Shown: positions 1 to 33,415, counted from the first letter of the stretch. The stretch: DNA of 64,000 nucleotides from Amorphochlora amoebiformis (GCA_054601695.1 BAAHQB010000092.1:620001-684000); one strand, 5' to 3'. Program-made: numbers and translations. The notes: generated from the sequence alone by a model not told the origin.

Positions 1-87
<87 letters not shown>

Positions 88-102
88 GTATATATATATA
101 TA

Positions 103-142
<40 letters not shown>

Positions 143-218
143 GTAAATATATATATATATATATACATATTTATGTATGTATATTTATGTATGCTTATGT
201 ATCCATGACCACTTTTAG
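1..218. repeat. (TA)n microsatellite at window edge
   Basis: Almost pure TA with a few TG and GAAG interruptions. It is read as part of the intron upstream of the first exon of the plus-strand gene that begins at 219, because an acceptor (acttttag) ends at 218. Nothing else is seen here. Confidence 0.7.
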
Positions 219-311
219 GTGTTAGTCTTGACGGATAGGCGTTTAGTTCGTCTCCGGGAGGTGCTACATATGTACATACATATATGTATTTATGTATGTC
301 TGTATATATAT

Positions 312-342
<31 letters not shown>

Positions 343-354
343 GTAATATATATG

Positions 355-387
<33 letters not shown>

Positions 388-394
388 TCATATG

Positions 395-439
<45 letters not shown>

Positions 440-554
440 TTATATATTTATGTATACATATATATATAATATATATATATATTTATATATATATATGTGT
501 GTGTGTGTATATGTATATATGTATACATACATATACATATATGTATACACATAA

Positions 555-598
<44 letters not shown>

Positions 599-1298
599 TA
601 TATACATATATTTATATATTTACATATGTATACACACGTATATAAATAAATATATAATATATTAATATATACATATATATATATATAATATATATATATA
701 TATATGCATATATATATATATATATAGAATTTATGTATCTATAGCGTGTATGTTTTTGTGCATGTAAATTAGGCGCAGGAGGGCGTAGATAGGGTTTATG
801 GAACCTACCGCTCAGATAGGTGTATAGTATACATATATATATATATATATATATATATGTATACATATATATATATATATATATATATATGTATACATAT
901 ATATATATATATCAGATAAGTGATATAGTATAACATATATATATTTATATATATATATATATATTTACATAAGTATTTTAAAAGATACATATGTATGTGT
1001 ATTGATTCAAGTATATTCATGTATATTTATACATATATATATATATATATATATGTATATACATATATATATATGTGTGTGTGTGTGCGTGCATATGCAT
1101 GCTTTCGTGTATATTTCTGCGCTTGTGTCGTTGTGTATATATATATATATAATGGATTTCTACATATACATCAACATATATATACATATATGTTTAATCT
1201 ATACATACACATACACCATATTTTTATTTAAATGTCTATGTGTGTGTGTGTGTGTTGTTAAAGGAGTGTGTTAAGGAATTTACATAAAATATACACAT

Positions 1299-1363
<65 letters not shown>

Positions 1364-1488
1364 GTATACACATATATACATGTATATAAATATAACCAGA
1401 GCCTACGACATCGAAGCATCCATAGCCCTCAAAGACGTTGAGAGGGTATTTTCCATAGAAGAACATATTAAAATTTATAATGCAGATG

Positions 1489-1539
<51 letters not shown>

Positions 1540-2076
1540 CGTGTGTGCATGGATGCACTACCAATGTTAATATATATTTAACTAGATATGCATAGGGATA
1601 TACATACCAGTATATAGATATAAATATATGTATATAAATATATATATATATATCTTTAATATATATTTACATATGTACATGCACATAGAGCATACCCATA
1701 CACATATATATTATATACATACAGATATCTATACTACATACATGTTCACATACAGCAACGTAAACTTCTTCACAATACACATATTATAAACACATTCGTA
1801 TTACGTACTTTTTATATCTACATATCAGGTGGATATATCTGTAGAGAGCTTCCATATTGCTGTAACGATGAGGCCTATTAAGACGAAATCCCAACGGAGA
1901 AGACGCCGAAGACACCCGAAAAGAGTTATACGGGTGTTCTGTGGCAATCTCCAGGTATGTAAGCATTTGTAAATGTATGTGTAGATATGGAAGAATGTGT
2001 ATATGTATGTTTGTATCCGATGTTTTATGGAGTATATGTTTGTATGTACGTAGGAATCTATATATAAATATAATAC

Positions 2077-2113
<37 letters not shown>

Positions 2114-2386
2114 GTATATATATATATATATATACATATACATATGGGAGGGAGGGGGGTAGGGGTTGTGTTTACGTATATATGTCTTGATATATATTAT
2201 TAGCACAGCTTTGGTATACCAATGGTCGTACATTATTCGGTTGTTGAGAACGGTTTGAATTAGACCGCTTGGATTGTAAGATTAACTGAAATAGGACAAA
2301 GTGAGTATATGCGCACAGAATATTCTTCAACTACACGAACTTCTCCAATACTTTCGATAATGTTCGGAAAGAGTTCTGGAGCGTGA
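219..2386 (+). CDS. 3' part of an unrecognised gene (PH/TH1-like fragment?)
   Basis: Six plus-strand islands splice in phase: 219-260, 773-819, 1400-1445, 1829-1954, 2204-2252 and 2295-2386, ending in TGA. All donors are GT and all acceptors AG; the last intron is 42 nt and the others are TA-rich. The protein begins [14 protein letters not shown], continues [15 protein letters not shown], has an Arg/Lys-rich stretch and ends in a Ser/Thr-rich tail ([10 protein letters not shown]). The vLvLTd-rLvrL and IaLkDVerv patterns resemble the beta strands of PH, GRAM or myosin TH1 domains, where a membrane-binding tail recurs, but this is only a resemblance. The 5' end lies outside the window. A decayed copy of the second exon's 3' end sits near 910-935. 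Confidence 0.55.
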
Positions 2387-2588
2387 CATGGCTTGACGTC
2401 ACGCATTATCACAATAGTTTGAATACCGCTTTTTCTGGGTAGTACCGGGTAGTATCAGGAGAGGAGATTTCCGGCAATCTCCGGGCTCTCCAGCGATCTG
2501 CATTATAACTATGATAATGCTTCTATGCTCCATCGATATCTTCTCATTGAGCTGTACATATACATGTGTATACATATGTGTATGTGTA

Positions 2589-2631
<43 letters not shown>

Positions 2632-2883
2632 ATATATATAAATATATATATCTACATATATATATATATATGAATTTATATATATATATGTTTACATATA
2701 TGTATATATATATATTATATGTATGTATATAATATATATATGTGTGTATATATGTGTGTGTATGAGTTATATTTATGACACATATATATATATATATAAA
2801 GATACATATATATCTTATATGTATGTATATGTATATGTAGGTATACATGCTCGCATATATGTACGTAATGTATATACATACAG
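2387..2883. other. Unresolved stretch between two plus-strand genes
   Basis: Unique sequence to about 2560, then TA/TG repeats. A plus-strand island at about 2499-2560 (acceptor ctccag, donor gtacat) and an overlapping minus-strand open stretch both look codable, so I cannot decide between a 5' exon of the next gene and a minus-strand gene end. The pieces gcattatcac (from 2402) and ctatgataatgc form an imperfect inverted pair. Confidence 0.35.
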
Positions 2884-3949
2884 GTATGCAAGAAGCTGTT
2901 CCAGGGATTTCTAGTTCAGGTGGAATATATTATGCATTAGAGAATCGGTGTAAATAGAATGTAGGCTGCTAGTGTAGTGGCATGAACATGTCTAGACTAG
3001 ACACCATGGATATATATATCTACATGCATATACACATATGTATACATGTATATATGACACATACACACATTGCAATGTATGTGTTTATGTTTATACATAC
3101 ATATATATCTTGTGTGTGTTTATGTATTTTATATGTGCACATGTATGTACATATACACACATACATACACACATGTACATATGTATATATATGTATATAT
3201 ACATATATATTTGTACATGTACACATACATACATGTAGACATATGTGGATATAATATATATATGTATATGTATGTATTACATATATATATACATATGTGT
3301 GTGTATGTGTGTATGTATATATCAATATTGCATAATCTGTATGTAACATATTATACACATGTATTTGCATATTAAGTGTTCTCTCCCTTTCTCATTCGCA
3401 TTTCCTTACTTGTTTCCAGAATAATTAATATATGTACATGTGTATGTGTATATGTACATACATAGATGTATAATATGTACATGATGTACTTATGTATTTG
3501 AGTCATATAATATATATGTATATATATATATATATATATATGTGTATGTGTATAATAGATGTGTATATATATATGTGTGTGTATAAAGGTATATACATAT
3601 ATATATGTGTATGTATATATATATATGTAAATGTATATATCTATGTATGTATGTGTATATGTATATACACATACACATGTATATAAACTATACATACAAA
3701 AGCTCGAAGCCTTCAACACGTCTGCAAACAACCCGTCTAAAGGCTCCCACCCATCCAAAGGCTCAAACCCCAACTCCCTACTCTCTCCCAACTCTCAACC
3801 TACCCGTTCGCGCGAACTGAAGAGACCAGATTCCAAGGAATCTCAAACAGGGCCAGGAACCAAAGCCAGCTCTGAAATTCATGGGCCCGCGGGGGATGTT
3901 GATGCCACAACCGGTTAGTGTAAATGTATATGTGTAATATATGTATATA

Positions 3950-3993
<44 letters not shown>

Positions 3994-4253
3994 CATATAT
4001 ATACACGTCATATGTATATATATATATATGTACATATGTATATGTACGTAAATACATAAATATGTACATGTATATATACATATATATATATATATAATAT
4101 ATATATACGTATATGCTGAAGGTATGATGTAGCACTGGTAGTCAATGATCTGGTTGCGACCCGTTTGGGTTATGCCAGTTGGATTAAGACTAATATTACT
4201 AATAAACGTAGATATATTTATTACACAGACTTATCTAGATATATATGTATATA

Positions 4254-4304
<51 letters not shown>

Positions 4305-4373
4305 GTGCACATAAGTATATATACAATGCATATTAATATAGATACCATATAGAAATGTATGTACACATACACA

Positions 4374-4429
<56 letters not shown>

Positions 4430-4496
4430 TAAAAATACATATATGCACATAATATTCGTGTGCAATAGCATACTTATATACATATATACATACACA

Positions 4497-4557
<61 letters not shown>

Positions 4558-4807
4558 TATATGTTTATACATGTATATGTATGTATATATATATATATGT
4601 ACATATATTATGCATCCAGACCCTATGATCCACCCACCCATTGGCAAGGTCGATGAGAAGGCTTCTCCGAATGTTCCGTCGTCCAAAGACCAAGATGAAA
4701 AAGCATCCCCAACCCCGCCAGCAGTTGTACCTTCTCGTGTTAGCGAAGGGAAGGAACGGGAAAGAGAAGAGAAAAAAAAAATAAATCGGCGATCTGGTGC
4801 CGGCTGA
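2884..4807 (+). CDS. Ser/Pro/Lys-rich protein, unrecognised (5' end uncertain)
   Basis: Four plus-strand exons join in phase: 2884-2919 ([10 protein letters not shown]), 3703-3913, 4133-4207 and 4620-4807, ending in TGA. The second exon encodes repeated [18 protein letters not shown] Ser/Pro/Asn sequence, followed by [12 protein letters not shown]. The third gives [18 protein letters not shown]. The last is [17 protein letters not shown] repeats and a basic EKKKINRR end. The composition suggests a disordered, possibly nuclear protein; no domain is recognised. Introns are TA/TG microsatellite with normal borders. An ATG was not found, so an upstream exon between 2390 and 2880 is likely. It converges on the kinase gene at 6228. 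Confidence 0.5.
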
Positions 4808-4928
4808 GTCTTTAAGTTAAATTTTGATTTATTAGTATTGAGTTTCTCCATCAGTGCAGGAATACATATAGATATATATAGATATATATAGATATATATT
4901 GTATATATATATATGGAGTTGTACGCGC

Positions 4929-4978
<50 letters not shown>

Positions 4979-4979
4979 G

Positions 4980-5012
<33 letters not shown>

Positions 5013-5185
5013 CTCGGTGTGTGTGTGTGTGTTATCCTAACCCTAAGTCAATGGCCTAGGGGTAAGACATGCTGAATAATCTGATCTAACCCTAACCCTA
5101 TATAGTATCTATACTAGTATCATAGTATATACACATACATATATATATATATACTAGATATATTATATATATATATATAAATATT

Positions 5186-5219
<34 letters not shown>

Positions 5220-5352
5220 GTATTTTTATATATACATATATAAATTGTATGTATACTATCATATTTAGTATTTATCTATATTTATGTATATATATATACT
5301 AGATACTTATAAGTTATAACACATACATATATAATATATACACATATATATA

Positions 5353-5411
<59 letters not shown>

Positions 5412-5500
5412 TATATATATATATGTGTGTATATATACACATACACACAGTAACACACTATATATAGTATCTAGAGTATGCATATATACACATATATACT

Positions 5501-5546
<46 letters not shown>

Positions 5547-5728
5547 TAGATATATATACACCTAGTACACACATACACAATGTTACATATCATGATATGC
5601 ACATAATAATAATTTTAATAATATTATATTACATGAATATATATATATATATATATATTATATAAATATGCATATTTAAAGTAAATATATCCAGATATAT
5701 ATATCATATATATATATATATATGTATA

Positions 5729-5819
<91 letters not shown>

Positions 5820-5954
5820 AACATGCTGCTACTAAATTTATATCTTTATCTATATATTTATATGTTATATTTGTATATATATATATTTATATCTAGATAT
5901 ACACATATATATATATATATATATATGTTATATATATTATATTTATTTTATATA

Positions 5955-6012
<58 letters not shown>

Positions 6013-6227
6013 AATATTAGATGTGTGTGTGTGTGTGTGCCTATGCATATATTTAGCTGCGGTACTTATGCATGTGTAAATATGATAAATCAATTCAGAA
6101 GTTGGTCTGTCAGGCACGGCAGCCTATACAACAGTGATGTGGAGTGACTTAGTGACGCGGGGCGCTTGATACGCGGTGAGCTATACTAGGAAGGGGTATG
6201 AATGGACAAGTCTTTGACTTCAAGAGT
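4808..6227. other. Convergent intergenic region with (TA)n and telomere-like motif
   Basis: Separates the stop of a plus-strand gene from the stop of the minus-strand kinase. It is dominated by (TA)n, with (TG)n near 4995-5030, a short CCCTAA piece near 5034-5045 and a second near 5088-5100. The sequence between them, about 5047-5092, matches elements near 26370 and 42945. Several CTAG sites occur between about 5110 and 5580. No exon was seen. Confidence 0.6.
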
Positions 6228-7769
6228 TCACTTCTTGCCCTCTGCCGCGGCCTCGGCCTTCAGTCTCTCATGGAAGTACACGATGATTTCTCGAGTCTGC
6301 TGAGGAGACATCTCGTACCTTTGCTGAAGCTCGTTTGCCAGCGTGACCAAGAACTCTTGGTTTGGTTGGCGGACGTACTGGAGGAGCACCTTGACAATTA
6401 GCTGCTGAATCTTGTTACGAACTGCTGGCGGGGCCTTACTAAACCACGCTGGCATCTGTGCAGGGGAACGGTAACGAATCAAGGGGACACAATTAATAGG
6501 CAGGGAGATGAAAACAAACCACCTTCGGCGGCGGCTTGCTAGATGTAGATTTCTTATCCTTGAGCCACGGGTGATTCTTGACCTCTTGGAGAGATATTCT
6601 CTTATCTTCGTAGGCTAGAAGTTTGCAAAGGAGATCCTATGGCAAACAAGAATCAGGGCCATCTGCAGGGTGTATGTGTTCAGATCACCTTAGCGTCGTT
6701 TGAGATGACGTCGTCCAGTTTCCAGATCTTTAATAAGTGGTTTAAATGACCGTTAATGACGAGCTTGAAGCGCTCGTCGTCCTCTTGCGGCAATTCGTAT
6801 GGGAACGTTCCAATGAGCATTACGAAGAGCATAACCCCACAGCAGTAGAGGTCCGCTGCGCACGGGTTGTAATCTTGTACACTAAAAATTTCGGGAGGCA
6901 TGTATTTAATTTTCCCCGGCCTCCTGTCTGGATCCACTCTCTTTTGCGACTTCGCATCAGCCCTTATTGACAGTCCGAAGTCGCAAATCTGTATTACAGT
7001 GAATGTTTTTTGGTTGGGAGAGACGGTTGAAATGTTGTGTCTAGGGCGAGGCCCAGAGATTCATATGCATAGAGAACTAAGAGGAGAGATGACATGAAGA
7101 GGTTGTGTGAATGCGAGAGGTTCAGAAAGGCGGGGTGAGATACACACCTTGAGATTTTTCTTCTCATCCATGAGCACATTCTCCAGCGATAGGTCTCGGT
7201 GTGCGTAGCCCCGAGAATGCATATATTCAACCCCCTCTATAAGATGTCGGAAAAAGTGCTTGGCAACTGGTGGGGGTAGCGTTAGTGTTGGTAGGTATCA
7301 AGCCTCCAGAACGAAAAAGAATCTATAATTCGCACCTTCCTCTGAGAATTTCGACTGTTGCACGTGGTTAAAGAAGTCTCCATTCGAGCAATACTCTAGT
7401 ATAACATACATCTTCTTCGAATCTCTATACACCCCCCGCAGCCCCACAATGTTCGCGTGCTTGCCCTTCTCGAGCTCGGCGTGAATCTTGATCTGGAGAA
7501 GGATATCGTCATTTTGCGGTGTATACTTCAGAATAGGGAGTTACCTCTTCCATGGCATCCTCGGCGATGGGATGTCCGTTTACCGACACTCGATTTTCCA
7601 CGCACTCGAGATAAAATTCCTTCACCATCACTATCTCCCCCGTACGCCTGTCCCGCCCATATCGAACCCTGCGCAAGCTAAATTAGAATCTCCTTTGCCA
7701 CTCGAAACAAATCACTCACTTTCCATATAACGTGTCACGGAGACTGCGGAATAATTCATAATTTTCCAT
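6228..7769 (-). CDS. Serine/threonine protein kinase, SNF1/CAMK-like
   Basis: Seven exons on the minus strand: 7769-7720, 7668-7545, 7492-7336, 7266-7148, 6988-6689, 6636-6523 and 6455-6228, giving 363 residues with phase kept at every junction. Introns are 51-159 nt, GT-AG. Motifs in order: glycine loop YGKVRYG (residues 15-21), VMVK with the ATP-binding Lys33, alpha-C Glu64 in IKIHAELEKGKH, catalytic loop HRDLSLEN (133-140), DFG (153-155), MPPEIF in place of APE (180-185), ADLYCCGVMLF in subdomain IX, and a terminal HPWLK. The overall pattern fits Ser/Thr kinases of the SNF1/CAMK type. The usual Lys of HRDLKxxN is Ser137, as in some protist kinases. A 75-residue tail after the kinase domain (PPAVRNKIQQLIVK...) is Ala/Gln-rich and helical, and is not recognised. 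The start ATG is the first in the exon and leaves a complete N-lobe. Confidence 0.9.
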
Positions 7770-8082
7770 CCGCTGGGGGCAAGCCCCAGGTGTGCCTGCT
7801 CCCTCCTTTGGGGAGTGTCGGGAGCCGCGGCTGGGCTCTCCTATAGAAAGTCGGCTCGAAAAGAATAGTTTGAATAAAAGCGGCATTAAGATTGTGACAA
7901 AGGGCCGGGTCACATATGTTAAACGCGTATGTGTGACGGCGTGGATTGTCACACTTGGTGTGGTTTGTGACCAGGGGAAGTATCACACTCGGCGGGATTT
8001 CTTAGGGTGACGAGGTGACCGTGCAACCAAACCCCTCGAGGTGTTTCAGACGCCCCGCAAGACGATAACAGGGTGGTTTTGA
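7770..8082. promoter_or_regulatory. Divergent promoter region (kinase / small membrane protein)
   Basis: 313 bp of unique, non-microsatellite DNA between the kinase start (minus) and the proposed plus-strand gene at 8083. It contains the near-direct repeats gggccgggtcacatatg and gtgtgacggcgtgg. No TATA box stands out. Confidence 0.4.
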
Positions 8083-8352
8083 ATGGGTCTTTACCTCTTC
8101 TTACTACTCGCGGTCAGTTTTTGATAGCCGGAAATAGGTTTTTTGGATCATTAAGACCTTTCTTTCGCAGGCTATAATTATAGCAGCAGTTATGGTTATC
8201 CTACACTGCCGGAGGAGAGCTCAAATGGGGGACGAGGATATCGAAATGTGGGGGACACAACGCACTGTGATAAGGTGGCTTTCTCTTTCTGTTCAATTAT
8301 GATGGTCTTCGTTCTCAAACGTGTGTGCTTCAGGCACGAGGGTGGTATATGA
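8083..8352 (+). CDS. Possible 50-residue single-pass membrane protein
   Basis: Three exons, 8083-8112, 8171-8274 and 8334-8352 (TGA), with introns of 58 and 59 nt, the compact length seen elsewhere in this window. Donors are gtcagt and gtggct; acceptors are tttcgcag and tgcttcag with pyrimidine tracts. The product starts MGLYLFLLLA, continues with a hydrophobic helix AIIIAAVMVIL, then CRRRAQ and an acidic MGDEDIEMW segment. This is a signal anchor followed by a positive stop, so it is probably a small membrane protein with a cytosolic tail. No family is recognised. It could be a fragment of a longer gene or a chance spliced frame. The matching intron sizes and the hydrophobic-then-basic order argue for a real gene. 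Confidence 0.4.
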
Positions 8353-9253
8353 TGATTGTGAGGGCTAAATTTGGAGGCCCCCATTGGTGTGAGGCCTTCG
8401 TGTGGAGTCCAACTCGACTTATACTAGGGGTGAGACGGATACATCCGCATCAGGATTTTTAACCAGAACTTCATTCGTGCCCTCGCCGTGCATGAGTCGC
8501 TTGGCGGCGCTTCTTACATATTAAGGTGTAATTACTTGAGTTATCATTTGTATCTGGAATATGAATTCTCTAGATTCCAGTTCGATGATCTTAAATCCTA
8601 GTAATTGTCTAGATTGTACTCGACCTACTTAGATCATCACCGGGCCGGCGCGCGGCCCGGCCTTGATCTAGTGATGGACAACTAGGACAATGCCAGAAAG
8701 TGCTAATACTGGTAGTCTAGGTAGTACAGTGTGCCGCATGATGACAGCTCAGATCTAAGTCTAGAAGTCACTACAGATGCATCCCCACACTCTAGGTCTA
8801 GACTCTACCAGAAACCAGATCCTAGATCAGCTGCAGTGGAATATATCTAGATATAACTGTATAACGACAACATAAATCTAAGTAAATACTGGTACTATCG
8901 ATCACATCTGGTATCCTAGTAGCCGGGATATACTAGATATAGCTAGTATAGCCGTACGAATGCTCTAGATCTACTACTAGTAGTAGAAAACAAGCATATC
9001 CTGACACCAAGTTTTATAGATAAAAGTAGATCAATTTACCATTCTAACTTGCACGTGTCAAGCACTATCAGGTGACCCAAGAACTCACCCCTCCAAATTG
9101 GAACGTCGTATTCATGGCTCTCGCGTAGGGACGGATCATCTGATGTTTATATCGGATAAATACACATTATTATATATTTTGTGTATTACATCTCATATTA
9201 ATATGCTTATGTGTATACATATATATTAGTACATAGTTACACACACACACACA

Positions 9254-9295
<42 letters not shown>

Positions 9296-9329
9296 TTATA
9301 CATACATATGTATTGTTTCAGCCTCTTCT
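8353..9329. other. Convergent intergenic region with CTAG-rich block and GC hairpin
   Basis: Unique DNA between the small plus-strand gene and the 3' end of the presenilin-like gene. Positions 8569-8980 hold 16 CTAG tetramers. A GC palindrome at 8640-8660 sits inside flanking TAGATCA/TGATCTA arms (8630-8670). From about 9160 the sequence turns into TA/CA repeat. An island near 9070-9125 could be a plus-strand end exon or a minus-strand start exon, and was not assigned. Confidence 0.6.
8630..8670. terminator. GC-rich inverted repeat, possible 3'-end element
   Basis: The arms CCGGGCCG and CGGCCCGG pair around a 5-nt loop (8640-8660), flanked by TAGATCA and TGATCTA. It lies between two convergent gene ends in otherwise AT-rich DNA. 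A role in transcript ends is inferred only from position. Confidence 0.35.
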
Positions 9330-25948
<16,619 letters not shown>

Positions 25949-26004
25949 CTAATTTCGCAAAAAAAAACACATTTCAACCTTATTTGAAACGAAAAAGAGT
26001 CTCA

Positions 26005-26490
26005 TAACCTAACCCTAACCCTCTGAAGCCCATAACCCTAGCCCTCACGAACCATAACCCATTTTTGATACATGTATAGTCATACCCCTAACGCAAACCC
26101 TAAGCCGCTGTTTTTTGTAATCGTAACTGTTAAGGCTGACCGTAACCCAAACAGTAATATACTTATTCTTCTCCATAATCCTAGCACTTACCGTGCTCTG
26201 ACCCAACCCTAACCCTAACCCTAACCCTAACCTAACCCTAACCCTAACCCTAACCCTAACCCTAACCCTAACCTTAACAATAAAACCCCACTATCCCCAG
26301 CGATAGCTCTTATCTTATCCGGACATATTCTCCGTAACGTAGCCCTGACCCTAACCCTTACCCTAACCGAGTCAATAGTCCTAAAACATGCTGAATAATC
26401 TGATCCTAACCCTAACCCTAACGAAGACATGCATAATAATCTGATCCTAACCCTAACCCTAACCCTAACCCTAACCCTAACCCTAGCCCT
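26005..26490 (-). repeat. Mixed CCCTAA blocks with spacer elements
   Basis: CCCTAA arrays at about 26005-26045, 26200-26275, 26345-26370, 26403-26420 and 26443-26490, with unique spacers. The spacer at 26370-26405 matches sequence near 5070 and 42945. The block lies between the last exon of the unknown chain (26503) and the ATG at 25948. Confidence 0.8.
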
Positions 26491-26502
26491 AGCCCTGCAA
26501 AC

Positions 26503-30809
<4,307 letters not shown>

Positions 30810-30830
30810 CTGATATATATATATTATATG

Positions 30831-30862
<32 letters not shown>

Positions 30863-30898
30863 GGTATGTATGTATGTATGTATGTGTATGTATGTATG

Positions 30899-31069
<171 letters not shown>

Positions 31070-31142
31070 CATATGCATATATATTCATATATATACATAC
31101 ATATATATATATATATATATATGCATATATATATATATATAC

Positions 31143-31227
<85 letters not shown>

Positions 31228-31228
31228 T

Positions 31229-31262
<34 letters not shown>

Positions 31263-31308
31263 TATAATAATAATAATAATATTATATATATATATATATA
31301 CATATGCA

Positions 31309-31359
<51 letters not shown>

Positions 31360-31420
31360 TTATATATATATATATATATATAAATAGGTAAAAGTATAAA
31401 TGTGTACATCTAAATGTCTA

Positions 31421-31462
<42 letters not shown>

Positions 31463-31550
31463 ATATATGCGTATATACTACATATTATATATATATATAT
31501 ATATATACATCATATGCTGTGTGTGTGTGTGTACGCACATTTAAATACAC

Positions 31551-31631
<81 letters not shown>

Positions 31632-31637
31632 TACATA

Positions 31638-31672
<35 letters not shown>

Positions 31673-31701
31673 ATATTATATATATATATATATATAGAGA
31701 A

Positions 31702-31760
<59 letters not shown>

Positions 31761-31799
31761 CATACATATGTCTTGTGTGTATGTCCGCACATTTATATA

Positions 31800-31852
<53 letters not shown>

Positions 31853-31937
31853 ATTATATACTATGTATATATATAATATATAATATATATATATATATGT
31901 GTGTGTGTGGGTGTGTGTGTGTATCCAGTATTCTAAC

Positions 31938-33069
31938 CTACGCCACAAGACTCCCGTATCCATCTTCGGCCGAAGCTTTGCTAGAATCTCAGCAACCATA
32001 ACATCTATCTCGCAATCATCCCTAAGGTAAAGTGAAACTCAGACAAACCAATTTCGCTACCGTGTCGCAGTCGCTTGGGTTTTGGCTTGGGTCAGATCGA
32101 AGGGATTACAGGTCGAGTTTCTTGAGGTCTAAGCAGTCTGTCAGTGACATCACAGCTTGCTCGCTAATTCTATTGCAGCCACTAAGCTTCACGGATTGCA
32201 GAGACTCTAACTTTGATATCTGAGGGGAAGCACATTTAAGCTGTTGCATGATGTGCACGTGTGGAGTTAGTCTACGCCAACCAGTCGGAGAGAATTGTCA
32301 CTTATCGCCGAGCATCCCTCCAGGGATAGCGACTCAATCATCTAGTGTGAATTCATTCCGTCAGCTTGGTCAACTCTACCCTCCAATATGGAGATTACCT
32401 GGAAGCGTGCAGACGATAAGAGCCGAATGACAAGCCCGTCGCCAACTTTCAAGCGAATCCTGAAGGGGTTGAGACTCAGTGGAATAGTCGCACACTCAAA
32501 TCATCGCCATGGATTCTTGCCTGCTTAAATCAAGGCTTCTCCAGAGGTATGGATCATAGCAGGCGTCACGCCAGCTACGCGAAACTGCGGCACACTTTGC
32601 CCTGGACAAAACTAGCGTCAGGTTTCAGCTAGGATCTAGCTAGTTTTTGGGGACAACCGGTTGGACAGGTCCATGAACTCGAAGAAGTTTATGAAGACGT
32701 CGCGAAATCTTTCATAAAAGGGGGGGAAACGGGGATGGTGAAACGAAGAAAGGTTCACCAGTATCTTTGCGGATGGGTGTCCTACCAAAAATATGACATG
32801 CCAGTGGTATATCTAACCTGTCAGCGCTCCACAAATCATAATCCATCTCCTGAACCTGAAAAATAGGTGAGGGGGATTTCAATATGCAAAGCATTGATGG
32901 TTGGGAGATGACTGACACTCATTCGGTTGCCAATCTCGATATGGAAGTGTGACGGGTGCACAAGTTGCCGTGGGGTTGTGCTTGGCAAGCTCTGAGCGTT
33001 GCTCCGACGGGAATTGGCCTCTGCAAGAGCGTCATACTGCTCCAGTGGCCTAGATGCTTGCTCTCCCAT
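31938..33069 (-). CDS. F-box / leucine-rich-repeat protein (FBXL type)
   Basis: Eight exons: 33069-32917 (ATG), 32855-32818, 32708-32658, 32601-32521, 32474-32399, 32341-32276, 32219-32110 and 32021-31938, all in phase. The product begins MGEQASRPLEQYDALAEANS. The F-box is FRDVFINFFEFMDLSN followed by AKCAAVSRSWRDACYDPYLW, close to the family pattern that binds Skp1. Cysteine-containing leucine-rich repeats follow: IESLSLEGCSAISDNSLRLV, LQSVKLSGCNRISEQAV and LKKLDLDDCEID. FBXL proteins select substrates for SCF ubiquitin ligases. Introns are 46-109 nt; the one after 32521 has a GC donor. The chain can continue in phase to 30809. It is divergent from the PP2C gene 346 bp away. Confidence 0.75.
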
Positions 33070-33415
33070 TACATCCCCAAAGGCGACAACCCGGGCGCCA
33101 CAGCCAAGAATCTCAAGAGAATCTCGAGAGAATCTCGAGAGAACCTCGATAGGATCTCGAGCTTAAGGGGTATTCATGTCGCCTTTTAATGAACCATAGC
33201 GTGAAATAGCCCTATTATTCGTAATCAAGCGTGACGTAACGGTATGTAACGTAAACTAAGGTTAATTTAACTTAATTACCAGGATAGCCGAATAATTATT
33301 CAGTTCCGACTCGTGATGAATTTCTGGTAATTTCAGCAGATGCGCTCTCCTAAAATAACGAAAAACTTTTTACCAGCGTTTGAGGAAAACACAAGGTGAG
33401 AGCTGGGGCGGGCGG
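33070..33415. promoter_or_regulatory. Divergent promoter (F-box / PP2C) with repeated TCTCGAGA
   Basis: 346 bp between two start codons. At 33109-33166 the sequence has aatctcgagagaatctcgag and related units, four or five overlapping copies around the palindrome TCTCGAGA. Further right is AT-rich DNA with taatttaacttaattacc. A regulatory role is inferred from position and repetition. Confidence 0.45.

Noticed and set aside
292-645. Dozens of long open frames reading [12 protein letters not shown] or HTHTHT
   Set aside because: They are translations of (TA)n, (TG)n and (CA)n, open in several frames on both strands, with no start context or family.
9070-9125. Exon-like sequence (plus VTQELTPPNW, minus ATG with donor gtgagt)
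   Set aside because: Both strands look plausible and neither links to a neighbour.
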